A stretch of DNA of 6,334 nucleotides from NCBI GenBank assembly GCA_937916025.1, contig CALGGX010000009.1, positions 1 through 6,334 on the forward strand, written 5' to 3'. The first letter of the stretch is position 1. Every line of letters begins with the position of its first letter. Below, one piece after another: positions 1 to 6,199 of the stretch. A program made the position numbers and the translations under genes. The DNA comes from an uncultured Selenomonadales bacterium (GTDB lineage: Bacteria; Bacillota_C; Negativicutes; Selenomonadales; Selenomonadaceae). The notes under the pieces were generated by a model. The model searched no databases. It had not been told where the DNA came from and was given only the letters and a program-made list of their open reading frames with translations.

Positions 1-853
1 CGAATTCGAGCGCGCCAACAAACCCAACGAAGTATCGCCCGCCGAGCGCAAAAAGATCCTCACGTTTGTGGTGGTTGGCGGCGGTCCGACCGGTATCGAA
101 GAAGCCGGCGCGATTTCCGAGCTCATTGAAATTCAGAAAAAGGAGTTTCATAATCTCGACTTCAATGATGTCAAGGTCATTCTGATCGAAGCGACGGCGC
201 ATGTTCTGCCGATGATGTCGCAGGATTTGCAAGATGAAACCGTCCGTGTGCTCCGAAATAAAGGCGTTGATGTTCGGCTTGAGACTCAAGTCGTCGATTA
301 TGACGGCGACGTGCTCAAATTGAAAAACGGCGTCGAAATTCCGACAAAGACAGTGATTTGGGCGGCGGGCGTCCGCGCGGTCGACTTCATCAAAAATTGC
401 GGCGGCGAGTGCATTCGCGACGGCAGAATCAAGATCGACGAGACGCTCATGGTCACGGGAGCCGTCAATCGCAATGTGTTTGCAATCGGCGATTGTGCTT
501 GCTACATGCACGGCGATATGAAACGTCCGTTGCCGACGGTTGCGCCGGTTTCGACTCAGCAGGCGGCACTCGCGCATAAAAATATCATGAAACTCATCAA
601 GGGCAAGGGTGAGAATGAGCTCGAAAAATTCAAGTACAAAGACCTCGGCGCGATGGCGACGATCGGACGTTGCAAGGCGGTTGTCAATTCGCCGAAGATG
701 ACCGGTTTCATGGCATGGTGCGCGTGGATGCTCGTGCATTTGATCCGACTCGCCGGCGCGCATGCCAACTTCACTGTCGCCATCAAATGGTCATGGAACC
801 TGTTCAGCGGAACGCGACTCGGGCGGTTGATTACGAGCATCAAACTTGATTGA
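1..853 (+). CDS. ndh: Type II NADH:quinone oxidoreductase (NDH-2), 5'-truncated by window
   Basis: A single-subunit flavoenzyme that passes electrons from NADH to quinone at the inner face of the membrane without pumping protons. The frame is open from base 2, so the gene starts upstream; 283 codons are visible of a family length near 400-430. The second Rossmann dinucleotide motif, VVVGGGPTGIE, lies about 22 residues into the fragment and is the NADH-binding site. The typical VIWAAGVRA strand follows, then the FAD-contacting FAIGDCA motif, then APVSTQQAALAHKNI, which matches the family's quinone/flavin-side 'QQ' helix. The C-terminus, with a Trp-rich hydrophobic stretch and FSGTRLGRLI, fits the membrane-anchoring tail. 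The missing part would carry the first FAD-binding GxGxxG. The next gene starts 11 bases after the stop, so the two are probably co-transcribed. Family assignment is firm; the physiological quinone cannot be told. Confidence 0.95.
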   Translation, partial: EFERANKPNEVSPAERKKILTFVVVGGGPTGIEEAGAISELIEIQKKEFHNLDFNDVKVILIEATAHVLPMMSQDLQDETVRVLRNKGVDVRLETQVVDYDGDVLKLKNGVEIPTKTVIWAAGVRAVDFIKNCGGECIRDGRIKIDETLMVTGAVNRNVFAIGDCACYMHGDMKRPLPTVAPVSTQQAALAHKNIMKLIKGKGENELEKFKYKDLGAMATIGRCKAVVNSPKMTGFMAWCAWMLVHLIRLAGAHANFTVAIKWSWNLFSGTRLGRLITSIKLD

Positions 854-864
854 GGGCGTCGACG

Positions 865-1434
865 ATGAAACTTTTTATTGCCGACGCCGAGCCGGAGCGA
901 ATTCGGCAACGTTTTGAAACATATCCGCTTGACGGCGTAATTGTTGAAAATTCGTCATCGGACGCATTAAAAAAAATTCGCGATTGCATCAAAGAAGTCT
1001 CCGAGTTGCACGTTCCGATCAATGCGAAAAAGGCGGATGACATTGTCGGCGAAGCTGAAAATGTTTTTTACGCGCTCGGCTCGAATACTTACGCCGTCAT
1101 TTCCGTCAACGACGAAGGCATGAAGGCGATGAAAATTCTGCTCGAGACGAGCGAAGTGCCGTTCACGGCGATTGACGTTCGGACGCCGATGCAGGCTTTG
1201 ATTGCAGGCAAATGCGGCGCATCGTATGTGATGCCGTTTGTCAATCGGCTCGACAGTCAAAACGCCGTCGCGATCGTCAAAAAGATGTTTGACGCGCTCA
1301 ATCGCAACGGATTGGAAACGGAATTGATTGCCGCGCATTGCAAAACCATTCGGCAGGCACTGGAACTTTGCGAGTACGGAATTTCCGTGGCGGTTTCGCC
1401 TTCGATGTTGTCGTCACTGGTTTCGGATGAATAA
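865..1434 (+). CDS. TalC/fructose-6-phosphate aldolase-like protein lacking the catalytic lysine
   Basis: This 189-residue protein belongs to the small transaldolase (TalC/FSA) TIM-barrel family. The N-terminus MKLFIADAEPERIR aligns with MKFFIDTAN..EIR, and LDGVIVENS with LDGVTTNPS. YAVISVNDEGMKAMKIL aligns with VVKIPMTEEGLKAIKIL, and GASYVMPFVNRLDSQ and ELIAAHCKTIRQALE are close to FSA. By eye alignment the Schiff-base lysine is Val78, the conserved Asp6 is Ala (Asp7 is adjacent), and the Asn of TTNPS is Glu28. The protein ends near the barrel's last strand and lacks the usual C-terminal helix (family about 214-220 aa). I infer it is not an aldolase; a binding or regulatory role is possible. 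The ATG at 865 is chosen because GAGGG lies 8 bases upstream, overlapping the ndh stop. Its 3' end overlaps the convergent UbiA gene by 21 bp. Family firm, function unknown. Confidence 0.82.
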   Translation: MKLFIADAEPERIRQRFETYPLDGVIVENSSSDALKKIRDCIKEVSELHVPINAKKADDIVGEAENVFYALGSNTYAVISVNDEGMKAMKILLETSEVPFTAIDVRTPMQALIAGKCGASYVMPFVNRLDSQNAVAIVKKMFDALNRNGLETELIAAHCKTIRQALELCEYGISVAVSPSMLSSLVSDE

Positions 1435-2283
1435 GACGCAGAGAAAATAGATCAGCGCGGTCGCGAGGATCGGTTTCGATTGACGGAGCATTTCGTCCGG
1501 CGCGCCGCCGCGATGCTCGATCCGAACCGCATAGAGATAATAAAACACGCCGTAAATTACGAGCGGCACCGTCAACGCCATTTTGAGATGCTCGCGCGTG
1601 CTCGGATCGATCACGAACAGCATGTAAGTCGTCAACAAAGCCGCCGCCGTGATTGTCATCAACTGGTCGAGCAGTTCGAGCGAATAGAATTTCAGAACTT
1701 CGCGTCCGCGCTCGAGTTCGTTTTTCGACAGCCGAAACAATTCGTCTCGCCGCTTGCCGATGATCAGAAACAGTGACAGGAACATCACGCAAAGCACGAA
1801 CCAGATTGTCATCGGAATCCAAGCCGCCAAGGCTCCGCTCACGGCGCGCATTGCAAAACATGCCGAGACGATCATTATGTCGAGAATGACGACGTGTTTC
1901 AAACGGACGGTATAGACGGCGTTCAGCGCGAGGTAACTCAATATCAGAAAGAAACAGAGTTCGTTGATCGAAAGTGCGATTGCGAGCCCGGCAATTGCAA
2001 GTATAATTGAACAGAAATATCCGAGACGACGGCTGATTGATCCGGAAGCGATCGGGCGTCGCTTTTTTTTCGGATTCAATCGATCGAGCTCGGCGTCGAA
2101 AATGTCGTTGAAGAAATACACCGCACTGCTCGCGAGGCAGAATGCAACGAACATTTCCGCCGTCGGAATGAATTGCGCGGGATGTAAGAGTCGCCCGTCG
2201 AAAATCAGCGCGGCGAATACAAAAAAATTCTTCGTCCACTGCTTGGGGCGCATTTCGATTGCGATCAATCGGAGCGTGTTCAT
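1414..2283 (-). CDS. UbiA-family prenyltransferase, decaprenyl-phosphate phosphoribosyltransferase-like
   Basis: A 289-residue integral membrane enzyme with about eight or nine hydrophobic segments. The N-terminal MRPKQWTKNFFVFAALIF (residues 11-28) is characteristic of the subgroup that includes mycobacterial DPPR synthase (Rv3806c). The first Asp-rich motif NDIFDAELD (59-67) binds Mg and the phosphate donor; the second conserved block, YTVRLKHVVILDIMIV (124-139) and RAVSGA, carries Asp135. GKRRDEL (176-182) also matches this subgroup. The likely reaction joins PRPP to a polyprenyl phosphate, giving polyprenyl-phosphoryl-5-phosphoribose for cell-envelope glycans; substrate is inferred from subgroup, not shown. 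The start at 2283 overlaps the upstream stop as ATGA, implying translational coupling; a longer frame reaching 2430 would overlap the upstream gene heavily and has no family support. Quinone or haem synthesis is less likely given the motifs. Confidence 0.88.
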   Translation of the reverse strand: MNTLRLIAIEMRPKQWTKNFFVFAALIFDGRLLHPAQFIPTAEMFVAFCLASSAVYFFNDIFDAELDRLNPKKKRRPIASGSISRRLGYFCSIILAIAGLAIALSINELCFFLILSYLALNAVYTVRLKHVVILDIMIVSACFAMRAVSGALAAWIPMTIWFVLCVMFLSLFLIIGKRRDELFRLSKNELERGREVLKFYSLELLDQLMTITAAALLTTYMLFVIDPSTREHLKMALTVPLVIYGVFYYLYAVRIEHRGGAPDEMLRQSKPILATALIYFLCVLFIRNQ

Positions 2284-3401
2284 TTCCGAATCACCCCGTC
2301 GATGTAAAAACTCAACATCAGCACGAGTGTCGGATACAGCATACTTAAATTGCGGAGCTCTCCCGGGTAACAAAACAAAATCCAGAGCGGCAAATTGATG
2401 GCGGCGGCGATTTTCGCATGGCATTTCCATTCACCGGGCAATCGATCCCATGTCGATTTAATCAACCAACCGATCATCAGCAGATGCGGCAGAAATAATT
2501 TTTCGCCGGAGAAGACGCTGTAAGTGTGCTCGACGATGCAATATCGGTCGGGAAAAATTTTCATCAGCAAAAGTCCGGCGATAAGAATGATCGTCTTTCG
2601 ACTGATCAAATACATGATCAGAATTGCGACCGGCGGCGCGAGATATTCGATGTTCATCGGCAGGAAAAAGACGGTCGTCCAACCTTCATTGCCGGAGTAA
2701 AGTTCATGTATGTAAACGTAAATCAATCCGGCGAGCACGATCGAAATGCCGAGTCGGGTTGCCGTCTCGCGCAATGAAAATCGCAATCGAAAGAACGGGT
2801 ACAGCGCAATCAAAAAGAAAAAGAACGACTCCTTGTTGACTTCGGCAAACGGCGTCAATATCAAAAGTCCGAGCCAATTGCCGTGCATTGCGAGCAAGAT
2901 TGCCGCCGCGAAGAAAAACAGCTCCGTGAAGTCGTAAAAATATCCGCCGGACGTTTCGAGCAACGGGATCAGCAATACAAAGAGCATTGCGCCGAGAGTG
3001 CCCGCGATCGGATCGCTCGTCACTTCCGTCGCGAGTTTTTTCCACAGGAACGCGCTTGCAAAAAATGCCGCGAAAGATACGAAATACATGAAGTAGTATT
3101 CGATGATGTATCTCGATTGAATATCCGTTCGGCGGAAATTCATGCTTAAAAAATTGTCCTGCTCGAGCGTTTCAATCAATGCCGCTTCCTGCTCGTCCGA
3201 CAGAGCCGCGCGGAAGGCATTCGCCGCTTCCGGAACGAGTCGCCGATAAACCCAAGGTCGGATCAGAGTGCCGTCGAGGAACGCATCGAAATCGTTGTCG
3301 TGAAATACCCATTTGACGAAGAAGCCCTCGAATGCCGCCGCCGTTACGAGGAACATCACAAAGATCATCAGCAATCGGTTGATTTGTTTTGTCGAATTCA
3401 T
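2280..3401 (-). CDS. Polytopic membrane protein, possible GT-C-type glycosyltransferase
   Basis: A 373-residue protein rich in hydrophobic segments, roughly nine to eleven helices, starting with one at residues 9-25. It has a large first extracytoplasmic loop (about 30-100) containing RPWVYRR (48-54), then GGYFYDFTELFFF (152-164), NKESFFFF (189-196) and a C-terminal GELRNLSMLYPTLVLM (347-362). A loop with acidic and Arg residues after helix 1 and a late E-x-R-N element recall GT-C-fold polyprenyl-phosphate-sugar transferases, but I cannot name a family. It is the first gene of an operon with the UbiA enzyme, sharing a 4-base ATGA overlap, so use of the lipid-linked pentose as donor is a reasonable inference. 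ATG 3401 is chosen because GGGGAG lies 7 bases upstream; the ATG at 3425 has no such site. Sure it is a membrane protein, unsure of function. Confidence 0.8.
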   Translation of the reverse strand: MNSTKQINRLLMIFVMFLVTAAAFEGFFVKWVFHDNDFDAFLDGTLIRPWVYRRLVPEAANAFRAALSDEQEAALIETLEQDNFLSMNFRRTDIQSRYIIEYYFMYFVSFAAFFASAFLWKKLATEVTSDPIAGTLGAMLFVLLIPLLETSGGYFYDFTELFFFAAAILLAMHGNWLGLLILTPFAEVNKESFFFFLIALYPFFRLRFSLRETATRLGISIVLAGLIYVYIHELYSGNEGWTTVFFLPMNIEYLAPPVAILIMYLISRKTIILIAGLLLMKIFPDRYCIVEHTYSVFSGEKLFLPHLLMIGWLIKSTWDRLPGEWKCHAKIAAAINLPLWILFCYPGELRNLSMLYPTLVLMLSFYIDGVIRK

Positions 3402-3419
3402 TCGGTCGCTCCCCGCATC

Positions 3420-3448
3420 TTTCATTTTGTCGCGAAATATTATATACT
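3420..3448 (+). promoter_or_regulatory. Candidate promoter of the lipoprotein gene
   Basis: TATACT (3443-3448) matches the -10 consensus at five of six positions. The hexamer 17 bases upstream, TTTCAT at 3420, is a poor -35. A start near 3455 would leave a leader of about 40 bases to the ATG at 3494. TATTAT at 3438 is an alternative -10. The element overlaps the -10 of the divergent operon, so the two directions may compete. Confidence 0.4.
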
Positions 3449-3467
3449 GTTTGACGCCGCTCGGCAA
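3439..3467 (-). promoter_or_regulatory. Sigma70-type promoter of the membrane protein-UbiA operon
   Basis: Read on the minus strand there is TTGCCG (3467-3462), a 17-base spacer, and a perfect TATAAT (3444-3439). Transcription would start near 3432, about 30 bases before the chosen ATG at 3401, which also argues against the upstream ATG at 3425. The -10 element overlaps the weaker candidate promoter of the divergent lipoprotein gene. Confidence 0.7.
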
Positions 3468-3493
3468 TTTCAACATTGAAGGAGACAAGTCGA

Positions 3494-4144
3494 ATGAAAA
3501 AGTGTTTGCTGTTGCTGATGCTCGCGCTGCTGATGCTCGGTTGCGGAGAAGAACCGGATACGCCGGAAAAAGCATTATCGGATATCAAACAGGCGATTGA
3601 ACAATGCGATTATGACAAATTCGCCGCGCGGGTTGATCTGAAAACTCTGCTCGAAAAGGCGTATGACGACTCGACGATGGAATTGTCACTTCGCTCGGCG
3701 GAGTTTCGGCGGCGATATCCCGATGATCCGTTCTTTCAAAATGATCCCGATTTTATTATGACTTACATCGATCTCAACCGCGCGGAGCATATGCAATTCA
3801 TCAATGCGGTTGTCGAAAAATGTTTTGATCTGAAAGCAGTGCCGCCGACCGAGTTTGAAGACGATGTCATTGGCGGAACTGCGGCGGAACTTCGGCATTA
3901 TTACGCGACGGCCGACTCGACGGTGCGCAATGTGATGTCAAACGAAACGAAAGCGATCGTGCAACTCAACGTGACATTTGAAAGTCTCTACGCCGAAGGA
4001 AGTTACACTCTGCCGCTCGAGCTTGAATTTGAAAAATCGCAAGAGCTGTGGCGATTGACGGCAATTAAAAATGTCGAGGAGATCATCAAAACTCTCGTCG
4101 ACATTGCAGAAAAATTGTGGCCCGATCAATTGAATTCCCGATAG
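3494..4144 (+). CDS. Putative lipoprotein of unknown function
   Basis: A 216-residue protein beginning with a lipoprotein signal peptide: MKKC, a run of Leu/Met/Ala to residue 15, then the lipobox-like MLGC with Cys17 as the acylated residue, followed by acidic GEEPD, as usual just after the cleavage site. The mature part opens with TPEKALSDIKQAIEQCDYDKFAARVD (residues 23-48). This pattern resembles small NTF2-like or DUF2939-like extracytoplasmic domains, where a helix pair describing 'A-x-x-D-x-D-K-F' precedes a curved sheet; strands near 153-162 and 170-190 fit that fold. I cannot assign a function. The start is set by GAAGGAGA eight bases upstream of ATG 3494. The gene stands alone, divergent from the membrane-protein operon, and its 3' end overlaps cbiA by 19 bp. 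Lipoprotein call is strong; fold is tentative. Confidence 0.82.
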   Translation: MKKCLLLLMLALLMLGCGEEPDTPEKALSDIKQAIEQCDYDKFAARVDLKTLLEKAYDDSTMELSLRSAEFRRRYPDDPFFQNDPDFIMTYIDLNRAEHMQFINAVVEKCFDLKAVPPTEFEDDVIGGTAAELRHYYATADSTVRNVMSNETKAIVQLNVTFESLYAEGSYTLPLELEFEKSQELWRLTAIKNVEEIIKTLVDIAEKLWPDQLNSR

Positions 4145-5451
4145 AAAAGATGCGGGCAACCGGCGAAATGAAAATGCAGATAAGAACCGACGACATTGTT
4201 TTTGATCACGCCGACTTCGTAAATTTCGCCCGTCCGCAATCGAGTGCATCGAAAGATTTTCATTGCCGAAGGATCGTCGTCAATCACGCTCGAGAAGTGA
4301 AATTCATGCGCGTGCAATCGCTCGCCGCGCTGTCCGAGCATGCAATCGGCAAGCAACTCCGCATCGACATAGCCGACCATCTGCAATCGATCATTCATTG
4401 CCGCGCGGCTCGAAAGCACGCCGCACATCTCGAAACGTCGTCCGTCAAAGCCGATCAGCTCGCGCATCAAATACATGTAACCTCCGCACTCGGCAAAGAT
4501 CGGCATGCCTTCCGACGCCGCTCGACGAATTTCTTCGCGCATTGCCGAGTTCGCTTCCAATTCCGACGCAAACATTTCGGGATATCCTCCGCCGAGGAGC
4601 AACGCATCGACTTTTGGCAATTTCGCGTCGTGCAACGGACTGAACTCGACAATTTCCGCGCCGCGCATTTCGAGCTCGACGAGGCTCGCGGGGTAATAAA
4701 ACGAAAACGCCTCGTCTTTTGCCACGCCGATCTTGAATGCGGATCGGCTTTTTTTTGTCTCGACAATCCTCGGCTCGATCGAAACTGCAACGTCGAGAAG
4801 TGCGTCGAGATCGAGTTGTTCTTCAATCGCCGCGCGGAGCTCGTTCAGAAATGTGAACTCCGAGTTCTCTGTCGGCAACAGCAAGCCCAAGTGTCGTTCC
4901 GGAATTGTAAATTGCCGATCTCGGCGAAGCGCGCCGAAACATTTCATGTCGATCGAGCCGAGCGCGTCTTCGATCATCTTTTGATGCGTCGACGAGCCGA
5001 TACGATTGAGAATCACGCCGACGAGATTTACATTGCGATCGAACTCTCGAAAGCCGAGCGCAATCGCCGCCGCCGAAGCTCCGATACTCTTCGCGTCGAT
5101 GATCAGAACAACGGGGATGCCGAGCTGTTTCGCAATTTCAGCCGTTGAAGAAATGCCGCCGCGCCCGCCGTCATACAATCCCATCACGCCCTCGATGATT
5201 GCAACGTCCGCATCGCCGAGCGACGATTCAAAAATCGCGCGGAGTTTGTCAATCGGAATGAGCCGACTGTCGAGATTATGCGAAGGACGTTCGGCGGCAA
5301 TCGAATGATATGCCGTGTCGATATAATCCGGACCTACCTTGAATGATTGCACGATCAAACCGCGCGCGCGAAGTGCGGCAATCAATCCGAGCGTGACGGT
5401 TGTCTTGCCGCTGCCGCTCGAAACCGCGCCGAGCACAATTGCCTTTGCCAT
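4126..5451 (-). CDS. cbiA: Cobyrinate a,c-diamide synthase (CbiA)
   Basis: A 441-residue cytoplasmic amidotransferase that amidates the a and c carboxylates of cobyrinic acid (or hydrogenobyrinic acid in aerobic routes, then called CobB) using ATP and glutamine. Domain order is N-terminal dethiobiotin-synthetase-like ATPase, then class I triad glutaminase. The P-loop SSGSGKTT lies at residues 11-18, KVGPDYIDTAYH at 38-49, EGVMGLYDG at 87-95 and ERHLGL at 185-190. The glutaminase has the LLLGGGYPE loop (285-292), FAECGGYMYLM with nucleophile Cys322 (319-329), HEFHFS (382-387) and SYLHFHF with His426 as the likely triad base. Length is close to the usual 450. Start ATG 5451 has GAGG nine bases upstream and follows the recX stop by one base, so it is probably read from the recX promoter. 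No other cobalamin genes are in view. Very confident. Confidence 0.96.
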   Translation of the reverse strand: MAKAIVLGAVSSGSGKTTVTLGLIAALRARGLIVQSFKVGPDYIDTAYHSIAAERPSHNLDSRLIPIDKLRAIFESSLGDADVAIIEGVMGLYDGGRGGISSTAEIAKQLGIPVVLIIDAKSIGASAAAIALGFREFDRNVNLVGVILNRIGSSTHQKMIEDALGSIDMKCFGALRRDRQFTIPERHLGLLLPTENSEFTFLNELRAAIEEQLDLDALLDVAVSIEPRIVETKKSRSAFKIGVAKDEAFSFYYPASLVELEMRGAEIVEFSPLHDAKLPKVDALLLGGGYPEMFASELEANSAMREEIRRAASEGMPIFAECGGYMYLMRELIGFDGRRFEMCGVLSSRAAMNDRLQMVGYVDAELLADCMLGQRGERLHAHEFHFSSVIDDDPSAMKIFRCTRLRTGEIYEVGVIKNNVVGSYLHFHFAGCPHLFYREFN

Positions 5452-5452
5452 A

Positions 5453-5905
5453 TCAATTCGCCTCGAATTCGGATTTAAATTGCTCGACGGCGAAGATGAT
5501 CGCATCGCCGGAAAATCCGCGCGTCGACAAATGTTGATACAATTTCCGATCTTCCTGCACCCGTTTGAATTTCGTTCGGAGTGCTCGAATGGCGGCGTTT
5601 TTTTCGTGCTCGTCAACGTCCGGCGGCAGGAATTTGTCAATCAACGCCATCTCGAAGCCGCGTTGAACGAGCTTCGCATATATTTGATTGACAGACAACT
5701 TGCCTTCCGAATACAGCCGCTCGAATTGCCGGGCACAACTCTCTTCGTCGTTGAGATAATTATGCCGCTTGAGTTGATCAACGGCGTCGTCAATCTCACA
5801 AGCGGCGTAATTTCGCGCGGCGAGTTTTCGCTTCAACGAGCGTTCACTCTGATCTTGTCGCGCGAGAAGATCGGTTGCTTTCTGCAATGCCGTCTTCGTA
5901 TTCAT
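5453..5905 (-). CDS. recX: Regulatory protein RecX
   Basis: A 150-residue all-helical protein that binds in the groove of RecA filaments and limits recombination and SOS activity. Three RecX repeats are visible: ATDLLARQDQSERSLKRKL with NYAACEIDDAVDQLKRHNYLND (about 9-53), LSVNQIYAKLVQRGFEMALIDKFL (about 70-93), and KLYQHLSTRGFSGDAIIFAVEQF (about 122-144). The first holds the family signature of aRkL..rG....I...l..L...gyldD, with Asn in place of Gly. An in-frame ATG at 5959 would add 18 residues, but the predicted promoter places the transcript start near 5948, downstream of that codon. The ATG at 5905 has AAAGAGGTG about ten bases upstream and gives the usual N-terminus. The gene sits back to back with the small-peptide locus at 6010 and is first in an operon with cbiA, an unusual partner; recX is often near recA, which is not in view. 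Confidence 0.9.
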   Translation of the reverse strand: MNTKTALQKATDLLARQDQSERSLKRKLAARNYAACEIDDAVDQLKRHNYLNDEESCARQFERLYSEGKLSVNQIYAKLVQRGFEMALIDKFLPPDVDEHEKNAAIRALRTKFKRVQEDRKLYQHLSTRGFSGDAIIFAVEQFKSEFEAN

Positions 5906-5935
5906 GAGAACAGCGCACCTCTTTCCAATTTCGTA

Positions 5936-5964
5936 TTGCTTCCGAATCTGAAAAATCATATAAT
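5936..5964 (+). promoter_or_regulatory. Sigma70-type promoter of the 33-codon peptide gene
   Basis: TTGCTT (5936-5941), a 17-base spacer and a perfect TATAAT (5959-5964). Transcription would begin around 5971, so that the CCTCC stretch starting at 5972 would form the extreme 5' end of the mRNA. The transcript to the hairpin at 6159-6199 would be about 230 nt. Confidence 0.72.
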
Positions 5965-5984
5965 GAGCATGCCTCCTTCGGCAA
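5955..5984 (-). promoter_or_regulatory. Sigma70-type promoter of recX-cbiA
   Basis: On the minus strand TTGCCG (5984-5979) is followed after 18 bases by TATGAT (5960-5955), five of six matches to the -10 consensus. The predicted start is near 5948, 43 bases before the recX ATG at 5905. It overlaps the -10 of the opposite promoter at 5936-5964, so the two polymerase sites should exclude each other. Confidence 0.6.
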
Positions 5985-6001
5985 GCTTGCTTGAAGGGAG
6001 G
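5972..6001 (+). promoter_or_regulatory. 5' leader hairpin that can mask the Shine-Dalgarno
   Basis: CCTCCTTC (5972-5979) is complementary to GAAGGGAGG (5993-6001) apart from one bulged G, and the 10-base palindrome GCAAGCTTGC (5981-5990) sits between them and can fold on itself. The right arm contains the GGAGG of the ribosome binding site (GGAGGTGA, 5997-6004) for the ATG at 6010. A structure formed at the very 5' end of the mRNA would therefore hide the binding site. Its effect on translation is inferred; similar 5' helices are known for the fst mRNA of the par locus. Confidence 0.65.
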
Positions 6002-6006
6002 TGAAT

Positions 6007-6031
6007 TGCATGAATGAGGTAAGCGATATCC
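6007..6031 (+). repeat. Direct repeat A, spanning the peptide start codon
   Basis: TGCATGAATGA (6007-6017) and GCGATATCC (6023-6031), separated by five bases (ggtaa). The same two blocks recur, in the same order and orientation, at 6206-6229. The ATG at 6010 of the peptide gene lies inside the first block. Confidence 0.9.
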
Positions 6032-6111
6032 TCAAGGCAATCGGTGCAAACGTAGCCGGATACTACATTTGCAAAGCGATCGATTTCGCCATGAAGTTGC
6101 TTTTCGATTAA
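6010..6111 (+). CDS. 33-residue hydrophobic/amphipathic peptide, candidate type I toxin
   Basis: An ORF of 33 codons ending in TAA, with a near-perfect Shine-Dalgarno (GGAGGTGA at 5997-6004) five bases before the ATG, its own promoter and a downstream terminator, so it is very probably translated. The peptide begins MNEVSDILKAIG, continues NVAGYYICKAIDF (14-26) and ends AMKLLFD. Residues 7-32 can form one helix with Lys22, Asp25 and Lys29 on a single face, so it may insert in or lie on the membrane. A 'VAGYYICK' core followed by a hydrophobic residue and Asp recalls, from memory, short unannotated peptides of gut Firmicutes; this is unchecked. It lacks the proline and charged tail of Fst, though it has the same 33-residue length. 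The surrounding antisense layout suggests a type I toxin; the alternative is a benign small membrane protein under antisense control. Confidence 0.75.
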   Translation: MNEVSDILKAIGANVAGYYICKAIDFAMKLLFD

Positions 6112-6158
6112 GCAATAACATTATATCCGAAGAAACTGTCGGTGTCAATGACATCGAA

Positions 6159-6199
6159 AACCCCCGAAAGAGTTGGCAGACTCTGCCGGGGGTTCTTTT
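6159..6199. terminator. Bidirectional intrinsic terminator shared by mRNA and antisense RNA
   Basis: AACCCCCG (6159-6166) pairs perfectly with CGGGGGTT (6187-6194). An upper stem AGAGT/ACTCT (6169-6173 with 6180-6184) closes a TGGCAG loop. The plus strand continues TTCTTTT and the minus strand GTTTTCG, so each direction has a short U-tract. An outer imperfect extension (GACA and CGAAAA with TTTTCG and TGTC, 6150-6205) adds symmetry. Confidence 0.88.

Noticed and set aside
850..864. TTG start at 850 for the TalC-like gene
   Set aside because: The ATG at 865 has a proper Shine-Dalgarno spacing and aligns with the family N-terminus.
1298..2239. 313-codon minus-strand frame over the UbiA gene
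   Set aside because: Arg-rich out-of-frame shadow of the UbiA gene.
4117..5148. 343-codon open frame on the plus strand opposite cbiA
   Set aside because: Lies wholly antisense to a gene with complete CbiA motifs; the translation is rich in Arg, His and Ser with no domain or ribosome site. It is a by-product of codon bias.
5906..5959. 18-residue N-terminal extension of RecX from ATG 5959
   Set aside because: An AAGGAGG lies upstream, but at 12 bases, and the promoter would start transcription downstream of this ATG. The AAGGAGG is explained as the complement of the peptide leader's left arm.
5339..6004. 221-codon plus-strand frame opposite recX and the start of cbiA
   Set aside because: Opposite two recognised genes, no ribosome site, and low-complexity hydrophobic stretches typical of antisense reading.
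6120..6130. ATATCCG at about 6123-6129 as a third copy of the repeat
   Set aside because: Only seven matching bases and no counterpart of the TGCATGAATGA block; likely chance.
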